From Hymenobacter metallilatus (GTDB lineage Bacteria > Bacteroidota > Bacteroidia > Cytophagales > Hymenobacteraceae): a stretch of DNA of 64,000 nt. Shown here in pieces: positions 23,172 through 32,505 of the stretch. Numbering within the stretch: position 1 is the first letter of the stretch; the number at the start of each line of letters is the position of its first letter. A program made the translations under genes and the position numbers. The notes below the pieces were generated by a model. The model was not told where the DNA came from and did no database searches. It worked only from the letters and a program-made list of their open reading frames with translations. The stretch spans positions 186,001 through 250,000 of the forward strand of contig NZ_RWIS01000005.1 in the NCBI RefSeq assembly GCF_003944705.1, read 5' to 3'.

Positions 23172-25967
23172 TTAGAACAGCCGGCCGCCGCCGGCATCGG
23201 CCTTTTCCTGATCGGCCCGGTCGGCAATTCGCCGGCTGTTGGGCCCATCAAACACAAACGGCTCCTTCGTAGCGGTAATAGCGGCGTGGCCCACGAGCTG
23301 CTCCAGTAGTTGGTTGGTGCGCTCCAGCTGGGCCGCCGGCACCGTGACCATGTCGCCCCCGTTGGCGGTGGCTACGTCGAGTCCACCATCGGTCGAGAGC
23401 TGGCCACCACTTGTCCCGCGCACGAGGGCCCGCGGGATGGCTACGAATTGCACCCGCGCCCCGTACTTGTTGATGGTGGCCAGCGTGCTCAGGTTGTTGG
23501 CTGTAGCTTGGCGGTTGGTCAAGGCCTCGCCGCCCTCTACTTCCACATTGGCGAAACGGCCAGTACCGCGAATACCACCCAGCGCGTGGGAGGGTCCTTC
23601 GAGCAAGCCACCGTTCGCTCCTTTGATGGTTGCGCCCAGCTTTTTCGCGCTGGCAATGGCTGAAGCAGTGGCTGCCAGCGCCGACACTACGGCTATTAGG
23701 TTTCCGGGGAACGGAATAGCGTTGGCCCCCGATACGGCTCGCACACCGGCCAGAATAGCCTCGGCGGCCGTGGCCCCGTTGGCGGCAAGCTGGGCCGACT
23801 CCGAAAGTATCTGGCTTTGCTTCTGGAGCTCCTGCCGGCGTTTTTCGGCATCCTCCTTCAGCTTGGCTGCCTTCAGCTGTTCGGCGTCGTTTTTGGCTTT
23901 CTCTCTGGCCAGGCGGCTTTCCTCGGCCCGTTCCTTCGCAATGCGGGCAATGGTAGCCTCCCGACGTGCGCCGCGCTGGCTATCCACGTCCTTCTCCAAT
24001 TGCTCCCGGGTGCGGGTGGCGTCGGCCAGCTCCTGCTCGATGGTTTTGCCCCGGTCCTGCAGCGCGGCCAGCTGGTCGTCGTACTTCTGTATTTGTTGAG
24101 CCAGCCGCTCGTCGGCCTGTTGAAAAAACAGGTCGTTGAAGATCTGAGCAGCCTGGTACACTTGCCCGAAAATTTCAGTCAGAGCTCCTGCTAACTCACC
24201 AGCCGCCTCATTGGTCAGGCCAAACAGGGCCTTTAGAATAGATTGGCCGAGGGTGAGGGTTTTAGGCTTGAGTTTCTTCTCCAGTTCGTCGATGGAGTTG
24301 AGTACCTCCTGGAAGGCCCGCGAAGCTGTGAGGCCGAATTTCTCCATGAGCTTTTGCCGCTCCCGTAAATCGTCGAGGCGCTGCTTATCGAGCTGCTGCT
24401 CACTGGCACCTGCCCGCTGCAGGCGGCTGAGCCGGCCAAATTGCACCTCGTCCAAGTCGGCCAGCTCCCTGCTCTGGAGGGCGGCCCGGTCGTCGAGGGC
24501 TTTTTTCTGGTCGGCCAGGTTCGCGTCGATAATCTGCTGCTCCTTCACCCGGATTTCCTCTTTCAAGGCCAGGTAGTCGGAGCCAAACCCCTTGCCGTTG
24601 AGCAGGAGCTCCACCTGCGCATCCTTGGCGGCATCAATTTCGGCCCGTAAAATGGCCTGCTGGGAGCCGCCGGTGGCCCTGGACAGGGCAATTCTGCGCT
24701 TGCGCTCCTCCTCATTGGCGGCCAATTCCTTCTCGGAGGCCTCCTTTTGGGCCGCCCGGAGCTTGGCGTATCGTTCCTCGGCCTCTTTCTGGGCCTTTTC
24801 GGTGGCTGCCTTCTGCTTAGCCTCCTCTTCCTTACGGGCTTTTTCGGCATCGTCGGCCAGCTGCTTCGTATGGGCATTGGTCAGGGCCCGGATTTCCGAC
24901 TGCTTATCGGCCAGCTTCGTCGCGTAGTCAGCTGCCGATTTATCCAGCTGCTTTATTTCCTCGTCGAGCAGGCGCTTTTTAAGCGCGAAAACCTCCCGGC
25001 CGGCGGCCTCCTCCTCGGCAATTTGGCGCTTCAGGCGCTCGGCCCGGCCCACGGCTTCCTTTCGGTCCCGCTCCTCGGCCAGCTCGGCGTTTTTCTCGGT
25101 AACGCCTTTGTCGAAGGCCTCACTCGTGCGGGTGCCGAACTTGCGGGCCTCGTCGAGCGCCCCGGTCACGTCGCCCTGCAGCAGCTTGCCCAGCACGTCG
25201 CCGGCGACGCTGAAGCTCTCCACCAGGGCCGCGCCCAGCCCGGAGGCCAGCTGGCTTAGCCCGCCGAAGCGTTTGGTTACCTCGTCGAGTAGCGAAATCA
25301 GCCCGTAGATAGGAGGGGAGATGTATTTGAGGGCTCCCACCACTTTCTCCCGGTTGCGCTCTACGGCGCCGGTGATTTTATCCCAGTTGGTCACCACCAG
25401 GCCCAGCAGCAGCAGTAGTACGCCAATGCCGATGCTGGCCAGTGCCAGGCGGGCCACCTTGCCGCTGGTGGCCGCGGCGGTACCGCTGGCCGTGGCTGCC
25501 TCGCCAATGCCCAGGTAGCCCAGAATAACGCGCTTGGCATCCGACCAGGCCCCCTTTAGCGCGGTGGATACTTCGTTGGTGGTGAGTTTGTGCACGGCTT
25601 CGAGGCCTTGCACTACGGCAATCAGCTCGGTGAGCCGTTTCTGGTAGGCCTCGGCACTCTCGGCCGACACCAGGCCGAAGTTGGTGGCGGCCACCGTGCC
25701 CACTTCGAACGCACCGGCCAGACCGGCGGCGGCATCGACGAAGGCCCCGGCCTTGTCCTTATCAAAGGCCACGTCTATCGACTCCTCTAGCCCTTTGAGC
25801 GCGGCCTTGGCCTTGCCCAGCTCGCGCACGTAGGCGTCGGCTTCCGGTGAGCCGAGTTGGACCTTATCCAGCTCCTCCTCCAGCCGCTCGATTTCCTTTT
25901 TCAGTTGGCCGGTGGTGGCGAGAGCCTCCTGCCCGTCAATTGTGATTTTGTAGGCTTTGGTTATCAT
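23172..25967 (-). CDS. Tail tape measure protein (inverted)
   Basis: 931 residues, mostly helical. Coiled coil at 21-70, a hydrophobic patch at about 174-194 (LALASIGIGVLLLLLGLVVTNW), long charged coiled coil at about 290-480 and 560-720, and a C-terminal domain. This is the classic tape-measure design: coiled coil with a membrane-inserting segment that helps DNA entry. Length sets the tail length (roughly 1.5 angstrom per residue, so about 140 nm; inference). It is the only structural gene on the minus strand and starts 5 nt after its own late promoter L6. Confidence 0.92.
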   Translation of the reverse strand: MITKAYKITIDGQEALATTGQLKKEIERLEEELDKVQLGSPEADAYVRELGKAKAALKGLEESIDVAFDKDKAGAFVDAAAGLAGAFEVGTVAATNFGLVSAESAEAYQKRLTELIAVVQGLEAVHKLTTNEVSTALKGAWSDAKRVILGYLGIGEAATASGTAAATSGKVARLALASIGIGVLLLLLGLVVTNWDKITGAVERNREKVVGALKYISPPIYGLISLLDEVTKRFGGLSQLASGLGAALVESFSVAGDVLGKLLQGDVTGALDEARKFGTRTSEAFDKGVTEKNAELAEERDRKEAVGRAERLKRQIAEEEAAGREVFALKKRLLDEEIKQLDKSAADYATKLADKQSEIRALTNAHTKQLADDAEKARKEEEAKQKAATEKAQKEAEERYAKLRAAQKEASEKELAANEEERKRRIALSRATGGSQQAILRAEIDAAKDAQVELLLNGKGFGSDYLALKEEIRVKEQQIIDANLADQKKALDDRAALQSRELADLDEVQFGRLSRLQRAGASEQQLDKQRLDDLRERQKLMEKFGLTASRAFQEVLNSIDELEKKLKPKTLTLGQSILKALFGLTNEAAGELAGALTEIFGQVYQAAQIFNDLFFQQADERLAQQIQKYDDQLAALQDRGKTIEQELADATRTREQLEKDVDSQRGARREATIARIAKERAEESRLAREKAKNDAEQLKAAKLKEDAEKRRQELQKQSQILSESAQLAANGATAAEAILAGVRAVSGANAIPFPGNLIAVVSALAATASAIASAKKLGATIKGANGGLLEGPSHALGGIRGTGRFANVEVEGGEALTNRQATANNLSTLATINKYGARVQFVAIPRALVRGTSGGQLSTDGGLDVATANGGDMVTVPAAQLERTNQLLEQLVGHAAITATKEPFVFDGPNSRRIADRADQEKADAGGGRLF

Positions 25968-25972
25968 GCCTC

Positions 25973-26000
25973 TATCACGGCCGCCGGATGCTTTTTTCCC
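25973..26000 (-). promoter_or_regulatory. Late promoter L6 (phage ECF-type), tape measure
   Basis: Read on the minus strand: GGGAAA at 26000-25995, 13 nt, GCCGTGATA at 25981-25973, then 5 nt to the ATG at 25967. It stands back to back with L5, whose GGGAAA begins 10 nt away. Confidence 0.85.
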
Positions 26001-26007
26001 GGTGCCC

Positions 26008-26037
26008 GTGGGAAAAATCGGAGGGGCCGGCGTGATA
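26008..26037 (+). promoter_or_regulatory. Late promoter L5 (phage ECF-type), head operon
   Basis: GTGGGAAA at 26008-26015, 13 nt, GGCGTGATA at 26029-26037, then 8 nt to the ATG at 26046. It drives the head/portal/lysis genes to the right. Confidence 0.9.
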
Positions 26038-26045
26038 GGGGCAAC

Positions 26046-27578
26046 ATGCCGCAGAAAAAGCCCCCCGTGTACGCCGTTCAGTTCGCGCCCGCCGCTCCGG
26101 AAGTAGGAGTGAGCCTGGTTTCGTTCGTGGATAAGCCCGCTATCGGCGTGGATTTCGTGGCCTTGTCGGCTGAGCAGACGCTACCCGTGGCCCTGAAGGC
26201 CGATGCCAAGAAGCAGGTGCTCACGGGGCCGGTGCTCATTCCCAACAAGCAGATTGCCCGCCTCGACGACAAGGGCCAGCTCTACTACCTCAACTTCTCA
26301 GCCGAGTGCATCGAGCAGATGCACGAGCGTTTCCACGAGCAGCAGAACACCCACGCCACCAACCTGCAGCACGACACCGCGCTGGAGGGCAATTTCTGTA
26401 AAGAGTCCTGGCTGGTGACGGACAGCACCCAGGACAAGGCCTACGCGCTGGGCTTCACGGCCGAGCAGGTGCCGGTGGGCACGTGGATGGCCAGCTACAA
26501 GGTGACGGATGCCAAGCTCTGGGCCGATGAGGTGGAAACCGGCAACGTGAAGGGCTTTTCCATCGAGGGTTTGCTGGCTTACACCACCCTCTCCGCGCAG
26601 CTTTCTTCCATTCAACCAACCCCCAAATCCGTGCAGAAAACCCCCAAGCCGGCCAATAAACTGGCCGCGTTCTTCAGTGAGCTGAAGAAACTCGTGGTCG
26701 GCGTCAGCCTGGCCATGCTCACGCTCGACGACGATTCGAGCGTGGAAGTAGACGACACCACCGGCGAGGTATTCAGCCTCGATGCCGAGGGCAACCGGGG
26801 CGAGCTGGTGGCCGATGGTACCTACAAACTCAAGGACGGTGGCGAGCTGGTGGTGAAGGACGGCATGAAGGTAGTGGCCGCGGCTGATACTACGGATACC
26901 ACTGACACCGCTATGGCCGCCACGTTTGCCAGCGGCGACGCCGTGAAGGTGCAGGCCGGCAAGGAGCACATGCCGGAGCACAAAGGCCTGGCCCTGACCA
27001 TTGCCGAAGTCAAAGACGGCTTCTATGCCGTCAAGCTTCCCGACGGCACGGTGCACAAGTGGTATGCCGGAGATGAGTTGGAGGCCACTGCAGCTAGCGA
27101 TGACATGAAAATGGCCGAGCAGAAGCTGGCCGAGGCCGATACCACCGAGACGCCGGCGGCCGTGACCATGGCCGAAATCACGCTCGATACGGGCGAGGTC
27201 GTCAAGCACGACCCGATTTCCAAAAAGCTCTACGACGCGTCGGGCCAGCTGCTCAAGAGCGGCAAGTACAAGACGGCGGACGGCGTGATGTTCAAGGTGT
27301 CGCTCGACCAGTGGTGGTACGAAACCACCGAAACTCTTTCAGCTCAGCTCGAAGCCACCGAGAAGGCGGCCGAGGCCGACAAAACGGTCATTGCCAACCT
27401 CCGGGCTGAGCTGGCCGAGGCCAACCTGAAGCTCAAGGCCAAGCCCGCCGCTGCTCCCGTGAAGCTGGCCGGCGACAAAGGCGCCGAGAAAGCCGAGCAG
27501 CAAGCTGGCGAAATGCCCGTGTGGAAACAGCGCCTGAGTGCGGCCCAGGCGAACGGTAAAAAGGCCGAAACCAAATAA
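26046..27578 (+). CDS. XkdF-like prohead protease fused to scaffold-like region
   Basis: 510 residues, start fixed by L5. Residues about 15-185 match the XkdF-like/prohead-protease pattern: PVYAVQFAPAAPEVGVSLVSFVDKPAIG, then NTHATNLQHD with candidate catalytic His, KESWLVTDSTQDKAYALGF, and DEVETGNVKGFSIEG at the end. The rest is Ala/Lys/Glu-rich and finishes in a coiled coil (about 445-480), resembling an internal scaffold that is cleaved during head maturation. It lies 41 nt before the capsid gene. Confidence 0.8.
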   Translation: MPQKKPPVYAVQFAPAAPEVGVSLVSFVDKPAIGVDFVALSAEQTLPVALKADAKKQVLTGPVLIPNKQIARLDDKGQLYYLNFSAECIEQMHERFHEQQNTHATNLQHDTALEGNFCKESWLVTDSTQDKAYALGFTAEQVPVGTWMASYKVTDAKLWADEVETGNVKGFSIEGLLAYTTLSAQLSSIQPTPKSVQKTPKPANKLAAFFSELKKLVVGVSLAMLTLDDDSSVEVDDTTGEVFSLDAEGNRGELVADGTYKLKDGGELVVKDGMKVVAAADTTDTTDTAMAATFASGDAVKVQAGKEHMPEHKGLALTIAEVKDGFYAVKLPDGTVHKWYAGDELEATAASDDMKMAEQKLAEADTTETPAAVTMAEITLDTGEVVKHDPISKKLYDASGQLLKSGKYKTADGVMFKVSLDQWWYETTETLSAQLEATEKAAEADKTVIANLRAELAEANLKLKAKPAAAPVKLAGDKGAEKAEQQAGEMPVWKQRLSAAQANGKKAETK

Positions 27579-27619
27579 TCTACCACCTTTTTTCAACCTG
27601 CCTTCGGGCCAATTCACTC

Positions 27620-28636
27620 ATGGAGTACAATCCTATCAATTTTACCGGTGAGCACGCCCAAGAGATTTACGCGGCCGTGCTGGAAGCCAACCGTACCGCC
27701 GAGCGCCGACTGTTGCGCCAGGAGGATAACGTGAAGAATGAGCGCATTCTGACCTCGATTTCGGGGAAAGTGGCGTGGCAGAAGTACAAGGAGAAGATTC
27801 GGGAAACCGATATCGACGCCCTGGCTTCTAAGAATGACATGAAATTCGGCGACCGGAAGGTGATGCCGAAGAAAATCATGGCCTTTGACAACTGGCTGAT
27901 GAACCAGTTGCGCTCCACCCGCTTCGGTGCCTCCATGGCACCCGGTGCGGCCAACATCGGCTCGACGGAGTTTGAGAAGGCTACCACCACCTACCTCGTG
28001 CCCCGCATGGGTAAGAGCTACGAGGAGCTGATCTACCAATCGATTACGCCTGAGACGAAGGCCACGATTGCGGGCGCTGCCGGTGTTCCCGCCGCTCAGA
28101 AGGCGTGGGCCGCTGCTCAGCCAGATGGCGAGTTCGATGGTCTGATTGCCCGCATGATTTCGGCTACTGACAGCACTGTGGGCGGTGGTGTGGTGAAGTT
28201 TGTAGCGGCTCCCGCCGGCGGTGTTGTGGAAAGCAACATCGTGACGGCCTACGCCGACATCTACAAGAAGATCGACAAAGCCGAGCTGGAGGAGGGCAAC
28301 GTGGTAATCTTCGCACCCCTCGACGATTTCCAGATTCTGCAGCTGGCCAACCTGAACGCCGAGTTCAAGGACAAGTTCGTGGTAACAGGCCAGGGCAAAG
28401 ACGCCAAGGTGACGTTCCTGAACGTGCCGGTTGAGTTCGTGCCCACCGGTGGCCCTCGTTTCGCTGGCAAGGCCGGTGAAGATGGTGACTTCGTGCACGC
28501 CTGCGACCTGACGTCGGATGACAGCACCTTCGAAGTTGGCAAGGTGAATAACTACTCCGACGACCTCTTTTTCAAGATGGTAGCGGCCGCCGACACGACG
28601 GTGCTCAACTCTGGTAAAAAGGTGCTCTCGCTCTAA
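27620..28636 (+). CDS. Major capsid protein
   Basis: 338 residues. The helical N-terminal arm (about 1-65) is followed by an alpha/beta core with long strands and ends in NNYSDDLFFKMVAAADTTVLNSGKKVLSL. HK97-like capsids have this arrangement, and the position right after the protease/scaffold gene supports it. Codon usage is noticeably optimised and GC at third positions is lower than in the neighbouring genes, as expected of the most abundant virion protein. Confidence 0.85.
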   Translation: MEYNPINFTGEHAQEIYAAVLEANRTAERRLLRQEDNVKNERILTSISGKVAWQKYKEKIRETDIDALASKNDMKFGDRKVMPKKIMAFDNWLMNQLRSTRFGASMAPGAANIGSTEFEKATTTYLVPRMGKSYEELIYQSITPETKATIAGAAGVPAAQKAWAAAQPDGEFDGLIARMISATDSTVGGGVVKFVAAPAGGVVESNIVTAYADIYKKIDKAELEEGNVVIFAPLDDFQILQLANLNAEFKDKFVVTGQGKDAKVTFLNVPVEFVPTGGPRFAGKAGEDGDFVHACDLTSDDSTFEVGKVNNYSDDLFFKMVAAADTTVLNSGKKVLSL

Positions 28637-28637
28637 G

Positions 28638-29093
28638 ATGGACGCAGTAACCAACGAAACGACCGGGGCAGTGGAAGCCACTGCCCCGCGTCAATCGGTG
28701 GCCACGGCCGCCGAGTCGGGCCTGCCCATCACGAAGTCGGAGGCTGAGCTGAAGCTGGAGCAGCAAGTGAAGGGGCTGAAGCTGTCGGTGTCGCGCGAAA
28801 AGAATGGCCGCATCGAAGCCGAGCAAAAGCTCCAGCAGCTGCAGCAGGAGTTCGAAGCCTACAAGCAGACCCATCCGGCCCAGGATGCTGCCATCGAGCC
28901 GGCCGCAACTGAGCAGCAGGAGCCGACCGACGAACACGCCGAAATCCGGGAGCTGCTCCAGCGCTACGGACTGGAGAAGGGCTACGTGGTAGCTGGCACT
29001 GCCTATTTCGACGAAAATGCGGCCCTGGCTGCCGCCGGCGGTGACGCTGATTCTATCACTGAAATTTCCCCCGATAATGCCCAAGCTCACTAA
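28638..29093 (+). CDS. Coiled-coil phage head protein
   Basis: 151 residues with a strong coiled coil at about 33-78 (KSEAELKLEQQVKGLKLSVSREK then EAEQKLQQLQQEFEAY), followed by an acidic linker and a small C-terminal domain. It directly follows the capsid gene. It could be a decoration, connector or minor scaffold protein; nothing distinguishes these. The last 17 nt overlap the next gene. Confidence 0.6.
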   Translation: MDAVTNETTGAVEATAPRQSVATAAESGLPITKSEAELKLEQQVKGLKLSVSREKNGRIEAEQKLQQLQQEFEAYKQTHPAQDAAIEPAATEQQEPTDEHAEIRELLQRYGLEKGYVVAGTAYFDENAALAAAGGDADSITEISPDNAQAH

Positions 29094-29613
29094 CTCAGTA
29101 AAACAGGCCAATGCCTACAACCAGGGCGGTGCCCTCGTGACGGTGCTGGCCTTCGCCACGTTCCTGGCCGATGGCGTGACGCCTTCCGTTACCTACACCT
29201 ACGCCCAGGACGGCAGCGTGGCCACGGCCGTAGTTGCCGCCGGTGTGAAGGTGGTCGCCCTCGACTCCGACAAGGACAAGGTAAAGCTCGACTTCGCCAC
29301 CCAATTCGGGGCCTCCACCTACGTGAAGCAAACCCTCGCCCTGGTGCTGGGCGGTGCCTCGCAGGAGAAATCGGCCGCCGCTGCGGCCATGGACCTGGAG
29401 CCGCACACGTACCTGGTGACCGACCGCCGGGGTAAGCGCTGGATTGCTGGCATTCTCAACGGCCTGCAGGCGGAGAAAAACGACGGCTCGACCGGGGCCG
29501 CCGCCGGCGACCTGAACGGCTACGACATTGCCGTGGCCGGTGCCGAAAACGGCCGGCCGCTGGAAGTGGCGCCGGCCGCGTTCGACAGCATCAAAGCCGC
29601 CCTGGTCGCCTAA
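29077..29613 (+). CDS. Virion protein, possible tail tube
   Basis: 178 residues from the ATG at 29077 (a longer start would overlap more of the coiled-coil gene). It is beta-rich and contains HTYLVTDRRGKRWIAGILNG and DLNGYDIAVAGAENGRPLEVAP, a pattern compatible with a tail-tube or head-decoration protein. Because no other gene in the window fits a major tail protein, this is a candidate, but the evidence is weak. Confidence 0.5.
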   Translation: MPKLTNSVKQANAYNQGGALVTVLAFATFLADGVTPSVTYTYAQDGSVATAVVAAGVKVVALDSDKDKVKLDFATQFGASTYVKQTLALVLGGASQEKSAAAAAMDLEPHTYLVTDRRGKRWIAGILNGLQAEKNDGSTGAAAGDLNGYDIAVAGAENGRPLEVAPAAFDSIKAALVA

Positions 29614-29617
29614 GCCG

Positions 29618-30085
29618 ATGGCCGGGGCTACCTATTCGGCAATGGGTATCCGGGCCCTGCTGCTCACACCATTCCAACCGGGGGTCGAGTATTTCTACTC
29701 GACCCCCGACCGGCGGGAGGTGAGTACGCTGGGCCTTTCCGTTGCCGGCGGTCTGCTGCTGGTGGGCCGCACCGTTGGCCAGCTCTCGGAGCAGGGCCAG
29801 CTCACGCAGCAGGGGCCGCTCGTCACGCAGAAGCTCAGCCTCTCCACCACCGATGCCGCCGGCTCCCTCGCCGGGGCCGCCCTCGACCTGGCCACCGGCC
29901 CGGTGCACGCGCTGGCCCAGGACCTGCAGGGCCGCTGGTGGTGGGCCGGGGCCGAGTTCGGCCTCTCGCTCGATGTCGCCGACACGCCCGGCGTGGAATT
30001 GTCCGTGAGCCTCGCCAGCCAGGCCACCCGCAAGGCCGACCGGGTAGCCGCCGCCCTCATTCCGGGCTTTCTCAACCTCCTCTAA
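29618..30085 (+). CDS. Virion protein of unknown function
   Basis: 155 residues from the ATG at 29618, four bases after the previous stop. Beta-strand rich with a long alternating segment (KLSLSTTDAAGSLAGAALDLATG) and no recognised motif. Located between capsid-associated genes and portal, so probably a structural or connector protein. Confidence 0.55.
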   Translation: MAGATYSAMGIRALLLTPFQPGVEYFYSTPDRREVSTLGLSVAGGLLLVGRTVGQLSEQGQLTQQGPLVTQKLSLSTTDAAGSLAGAALDLATGPVHALAQDLQGRWWWAGAEFGLSLDVADTPGVELSVSLASQATRKADRVAAALIPGFLNLL

Positions 30086-30094
30086 GCTTCTTTC

Positions 30095-31402
30095 ATGCAA
30101 GTCGTTTCCGTGGCCCTCTCGCTCGTCATTCCCGCCCCGCCCGTGGTGAAAACCAAGGGTACGGGGGGCGAGTGGGTGAATATTGGGGCCAACAACCTGT
30201 TTTTCGACGAGCTGCTGGCCATCAAAAAACGCTCGACGACGCTGGCCCGCTGCATCAACACGGCCGCCCGGCTCATTGCCGGCAGTGGCTTTGCCGTCGA
30301 TAAACAGGACGCCCCCAAGCTGTTCGAGTTTTTCAAGAAAATCGACGGTAAGCGTTCGGCCAAGCAGCTGCTCAAGCAGATTACCCTCGACAAGCGCACC
30401 TTTCGCGGGTGGGCGGTGCAGGTCATTTGGAATGAGGACGGCACGCAGATTACCCAGCTCCACTACCAGCGCTTCAAGCAGGTGCGCTTTGGCAAGTGGA
30501 ACGACGAGGGGGAGAGTGAGGAGTATTTCGTGTCGCGCGACTGGGCCAACCCCCGGGGCAAGAATAAGCCGGTATCCATTCCGGCCTTCAACCCGGAGCT
30601 GGCCCGTGAGCAGAAGCGGCAGCTCTACGTGAGCATCACCGAGTCGGACGACATCGAGTACTACCCGGAGCCAGAGTACTGGGCGGCCATCAACTACGCC
30701 CAGCTGGAGCGCGACCTGTCGGAGTTCCACCTGAGCAACGTGCAGAACCGCTTCGCCGTGAACACCATCCTGGTGACGAAGGAGGAGCCGGAAGGGGAGG
30801 GGCTGACGCCGGAGGAGGCAGCCCAGAAATTCGAGAAGAAGATTCAGGACAAGTTCACCGGGGCCCGCGGCAAGTCGCTGATGGTGATGACCGGTATCAC
30901 GGATCCGGAGTCCACGAAGCTGCTGAGCTACACGACAGCCAATGGGGAAACGCTCTACGATACCTACGCCGAACTCTGCCAGCAGAAGATTCTCACCGCC
31001 AACGGCTTCACCTCGCCGGTGATTGCCGGCATTCCCGGCACCGGTAGCCTCGGCGGCAACGGCAACGAGCTGCGCAACGCCTACGAGCTGTTCTACAATA
31101 CCGAGTGCCGCCCGGAGCAGGAGGAACTCTGTGAAGACTTCCGCCGGCTGCTCGAGTACTGCGACGTGGAGGAGGAGGCCGTGGAGACGCTCGACATCAC
31201 CACCAGCCTGCCGGTGCGCATGACGTTCTCGGAAAACCTGCTCGAGCAGATTCTGCCGGCCTCGCGTCTCCGGAAATGGATTGATGAGCCGGAGCTCACT
31301 GCCGAGGAAAAGGCTGAGATGGGAGAGGGTCCCGACCCAAACCCCACCGATACCGGCGAAAGCCTGCAGCGCACGGTGTTGGAGGCGCTACGTGATGGCT
31401 AG
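30095..31402 (+). CDS. Portal protein
   Basis: 435 residues. Features of HK97/PBSX-type portals: N-terminal helix then DELLAIKKRSTTLARCINTAARLIAGSGFAV, a beta-rich wing, the long clip/stem region (YWAAINYAQLERDLSEFHLSNVQNRFAVNTIL) and a C-terminal helix with GNGNELRNAYELFYNTECRPEQEEL, typical of Bacteroidota phages. The portal forms the ring through which DNA is packaged. It lies far from the terminase (17 kb away), which is unusual. Confidence 0.85.
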   Translation: MQVVSVALSLVIPAPPVVKTKGTGGEWVNIGANNLFFDELLAIKKRSTTLARCINTAARLIAGSGFAVDKQDAPKLFEFFKKIDGKRSAKQLLKQITLDKRTFRGWAVQVIWNEDGTQITQLHYQRFKQVRFGKWNDEGESEEYFVSRDWANPRGKNKPVSIPAFNPELAREQKRQLYVSITESDDIEYYPEPEYWAAINYAQLERDLSEFHLSNVQNRFAVNTILVTKEEPEGEGLTPEEAAQKFEKKIQDKFTGARGKSLMVMTGITDPESTKLLSYTTANGETLYDTYAELCQQKILTANGFTSPVIAGIPGTGSLGGNGNELRNAYELFYNTECRPEQEELCEDFRRLLEYCDVEEEAVETLDITTSLPVRMTFSENLLEQILPASRLRKWIDEPELTAEEKAEMGEGPDPNPTDTGESLQRTVLEALRDG

Positions 31403-31763
31403 GACGCTTCGGGTACAGCTCCACCAGCGCAAGAAGTGGGGCAATAAGGAGTACCTGCTCGACTTGCTGGGCAAAACGGCCGTGCGCTTCACCTACCAGA
31501 CGGTAACCGATGGCTCGGCCCGGGGTGGGAGCCCCAAGGGGCGCATTCGGCTGGCCGAGGGGACGCGCAACCTGCAGCTGGTGCCGGCCAGCAAGCAGCC
31601 CAAGAGTTTCCGGCCGTATTCGCGCACCACGAAAACCTACTACGACTACGGCAAAAAGGCGTGGCGCTCATTCCGGTCGGTGGAGGTGGTGAGCATTCTC
31701 AATTATCTGGATCCAAAAACCGGCAAGGTGCTCAACTACGCCGCCCCCCTCGATGGAAACTAA
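31395..31763 (+). CDS. Small basic phage protein
   Basis: 122 residues, starting inside the portal stop (8-nt overlap). Very basic (many Lys and Arg) with a beta-rich core ending in VEVVSILNYLDPKTGKVLNYA. Probably DNA-binding or a connector in the neck. Its end overlaps the next gene by 11 nt. Confidence 0.6.
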   Translation: MARTLRVQLHQRKKWGNKEYLLDLLGKTAVRFTYQTVTDGSARGGSPKGRIRLAEGTRNLQLVPASKQPKSFRPYSRTTKTYYDYGKKAWRSFRSVEVVSILNYLDPKTGKVLNYAAPLDGN

Positions 31764-32232
31764 ACTACTCGCCGCAAGCCGCATCCACGAGTTTACCGAC
31801 GTGGAGAGAAATGTGTCGCCTACCTACTTCGAGCCGCGCATCATCCGGGCGCAGGAGAAGTACCTGGTGCCGGTACTGGGGCCGCTCTACGAGCTGGTGT
31901 GCGACGCCTACCGGGCCGAGCAGCAGCCGCAACCCGTGCCGATGCCCGACCGCCTCGACGAGCTGCATACCGCACTGGAGCCGATGCTAGGGCAGTGGGT
32001 GTACTTCCAGAGTTTGCCCTTCCTGAACCTGCGCACCACCAACTCCGGCCTCGTCGATAGTGGCCAGCCCCTGAGCCCCGGGGCCTACAACGAGCTGAAG
32101 AAAACTATTCAGACCGAAGCGGAAGACCGCACCGGCGACCTGAAAAAGTGGATTGAGGCCCGCCGCACCACGTACCCCGAAGCTCCCCCTTATACGCCCA
32201 TTCGCCGCCGTTCCGGGGGCATTGTCCTGTAA
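31753..32232 (+). CDS. DUF6712-like head-tail connector protein
   Basis: 159 residues. METKLLAASRIHEFTDVERNVSPTYFEPRIIRAQEKYLVPVLG and the following helices match a small, mostly helical family frequent next to portal genes in Bacteroidota phages, which I recall as DUF6712. The helical pattern is like head-completion proteins that sit under the portal. Function is by context. Confidence 0.65.
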   Translation: METKLLAASRIHEFTDVERNVSPTYFEPRIIRAQEKYLVPVLGPLYELVCDAYRAEQQPQPVPMPDRLDELHTALEPMLGQWVYFQSLPFLNLRTTNSGLVDSGQPLSPGAYNELKKTIQTEAEDRTGDLKKWIEARRTTYPEAPPYTPIRRRSGGIVL

Positions 32233-32235
32233 ACC

Positions 32236-32505
32236 GTGTCAGTAGAAGAAATTATAAAACTGCTGCTGGGCACGCTCTGCTCGGCAACCTTCGGCCTGCT
32301 GGCCTGGAATGCAAAGGACCTGGTGGGCAACGTCAAAGCCCTGACGGCGGCCCTCAACACCAACGCCGCCGAAACGAAGCGACTGGCCGAGCACGTGGAG
32401 CGCATCGACGCCGAGAATACCAGCCTCCGCAAAAGCCACGACTCGCTCACGCGGTGGCTGATATCCAAGGGCATTATTCCACCTCCCAACCCCTCCGACA
32501 TATGA
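32236..32505 (+). CDS. Single-pass membrane protein of the lysis region
   Basis: 89 residues from GTG. One hydrophobic segment at about 7-23 (IKLLLGTLCSATFGLLAW) followed by a coiled coil (about 30-65). N-terminal anchor plus a cytoplasmic or periplasmic coiled coil is compatible with a holin-like or spanin-like role. Coupled to the next gene by ATGA. Confidence 0.6.
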   Translation: MSVEEIIKLLLGTLCSATFGLLAWNAKDLVGNVKALTAALNTNAAETKRLAEHVERIDAENTSLRKSHDSLTRWLISKGIIPPPNPSDI

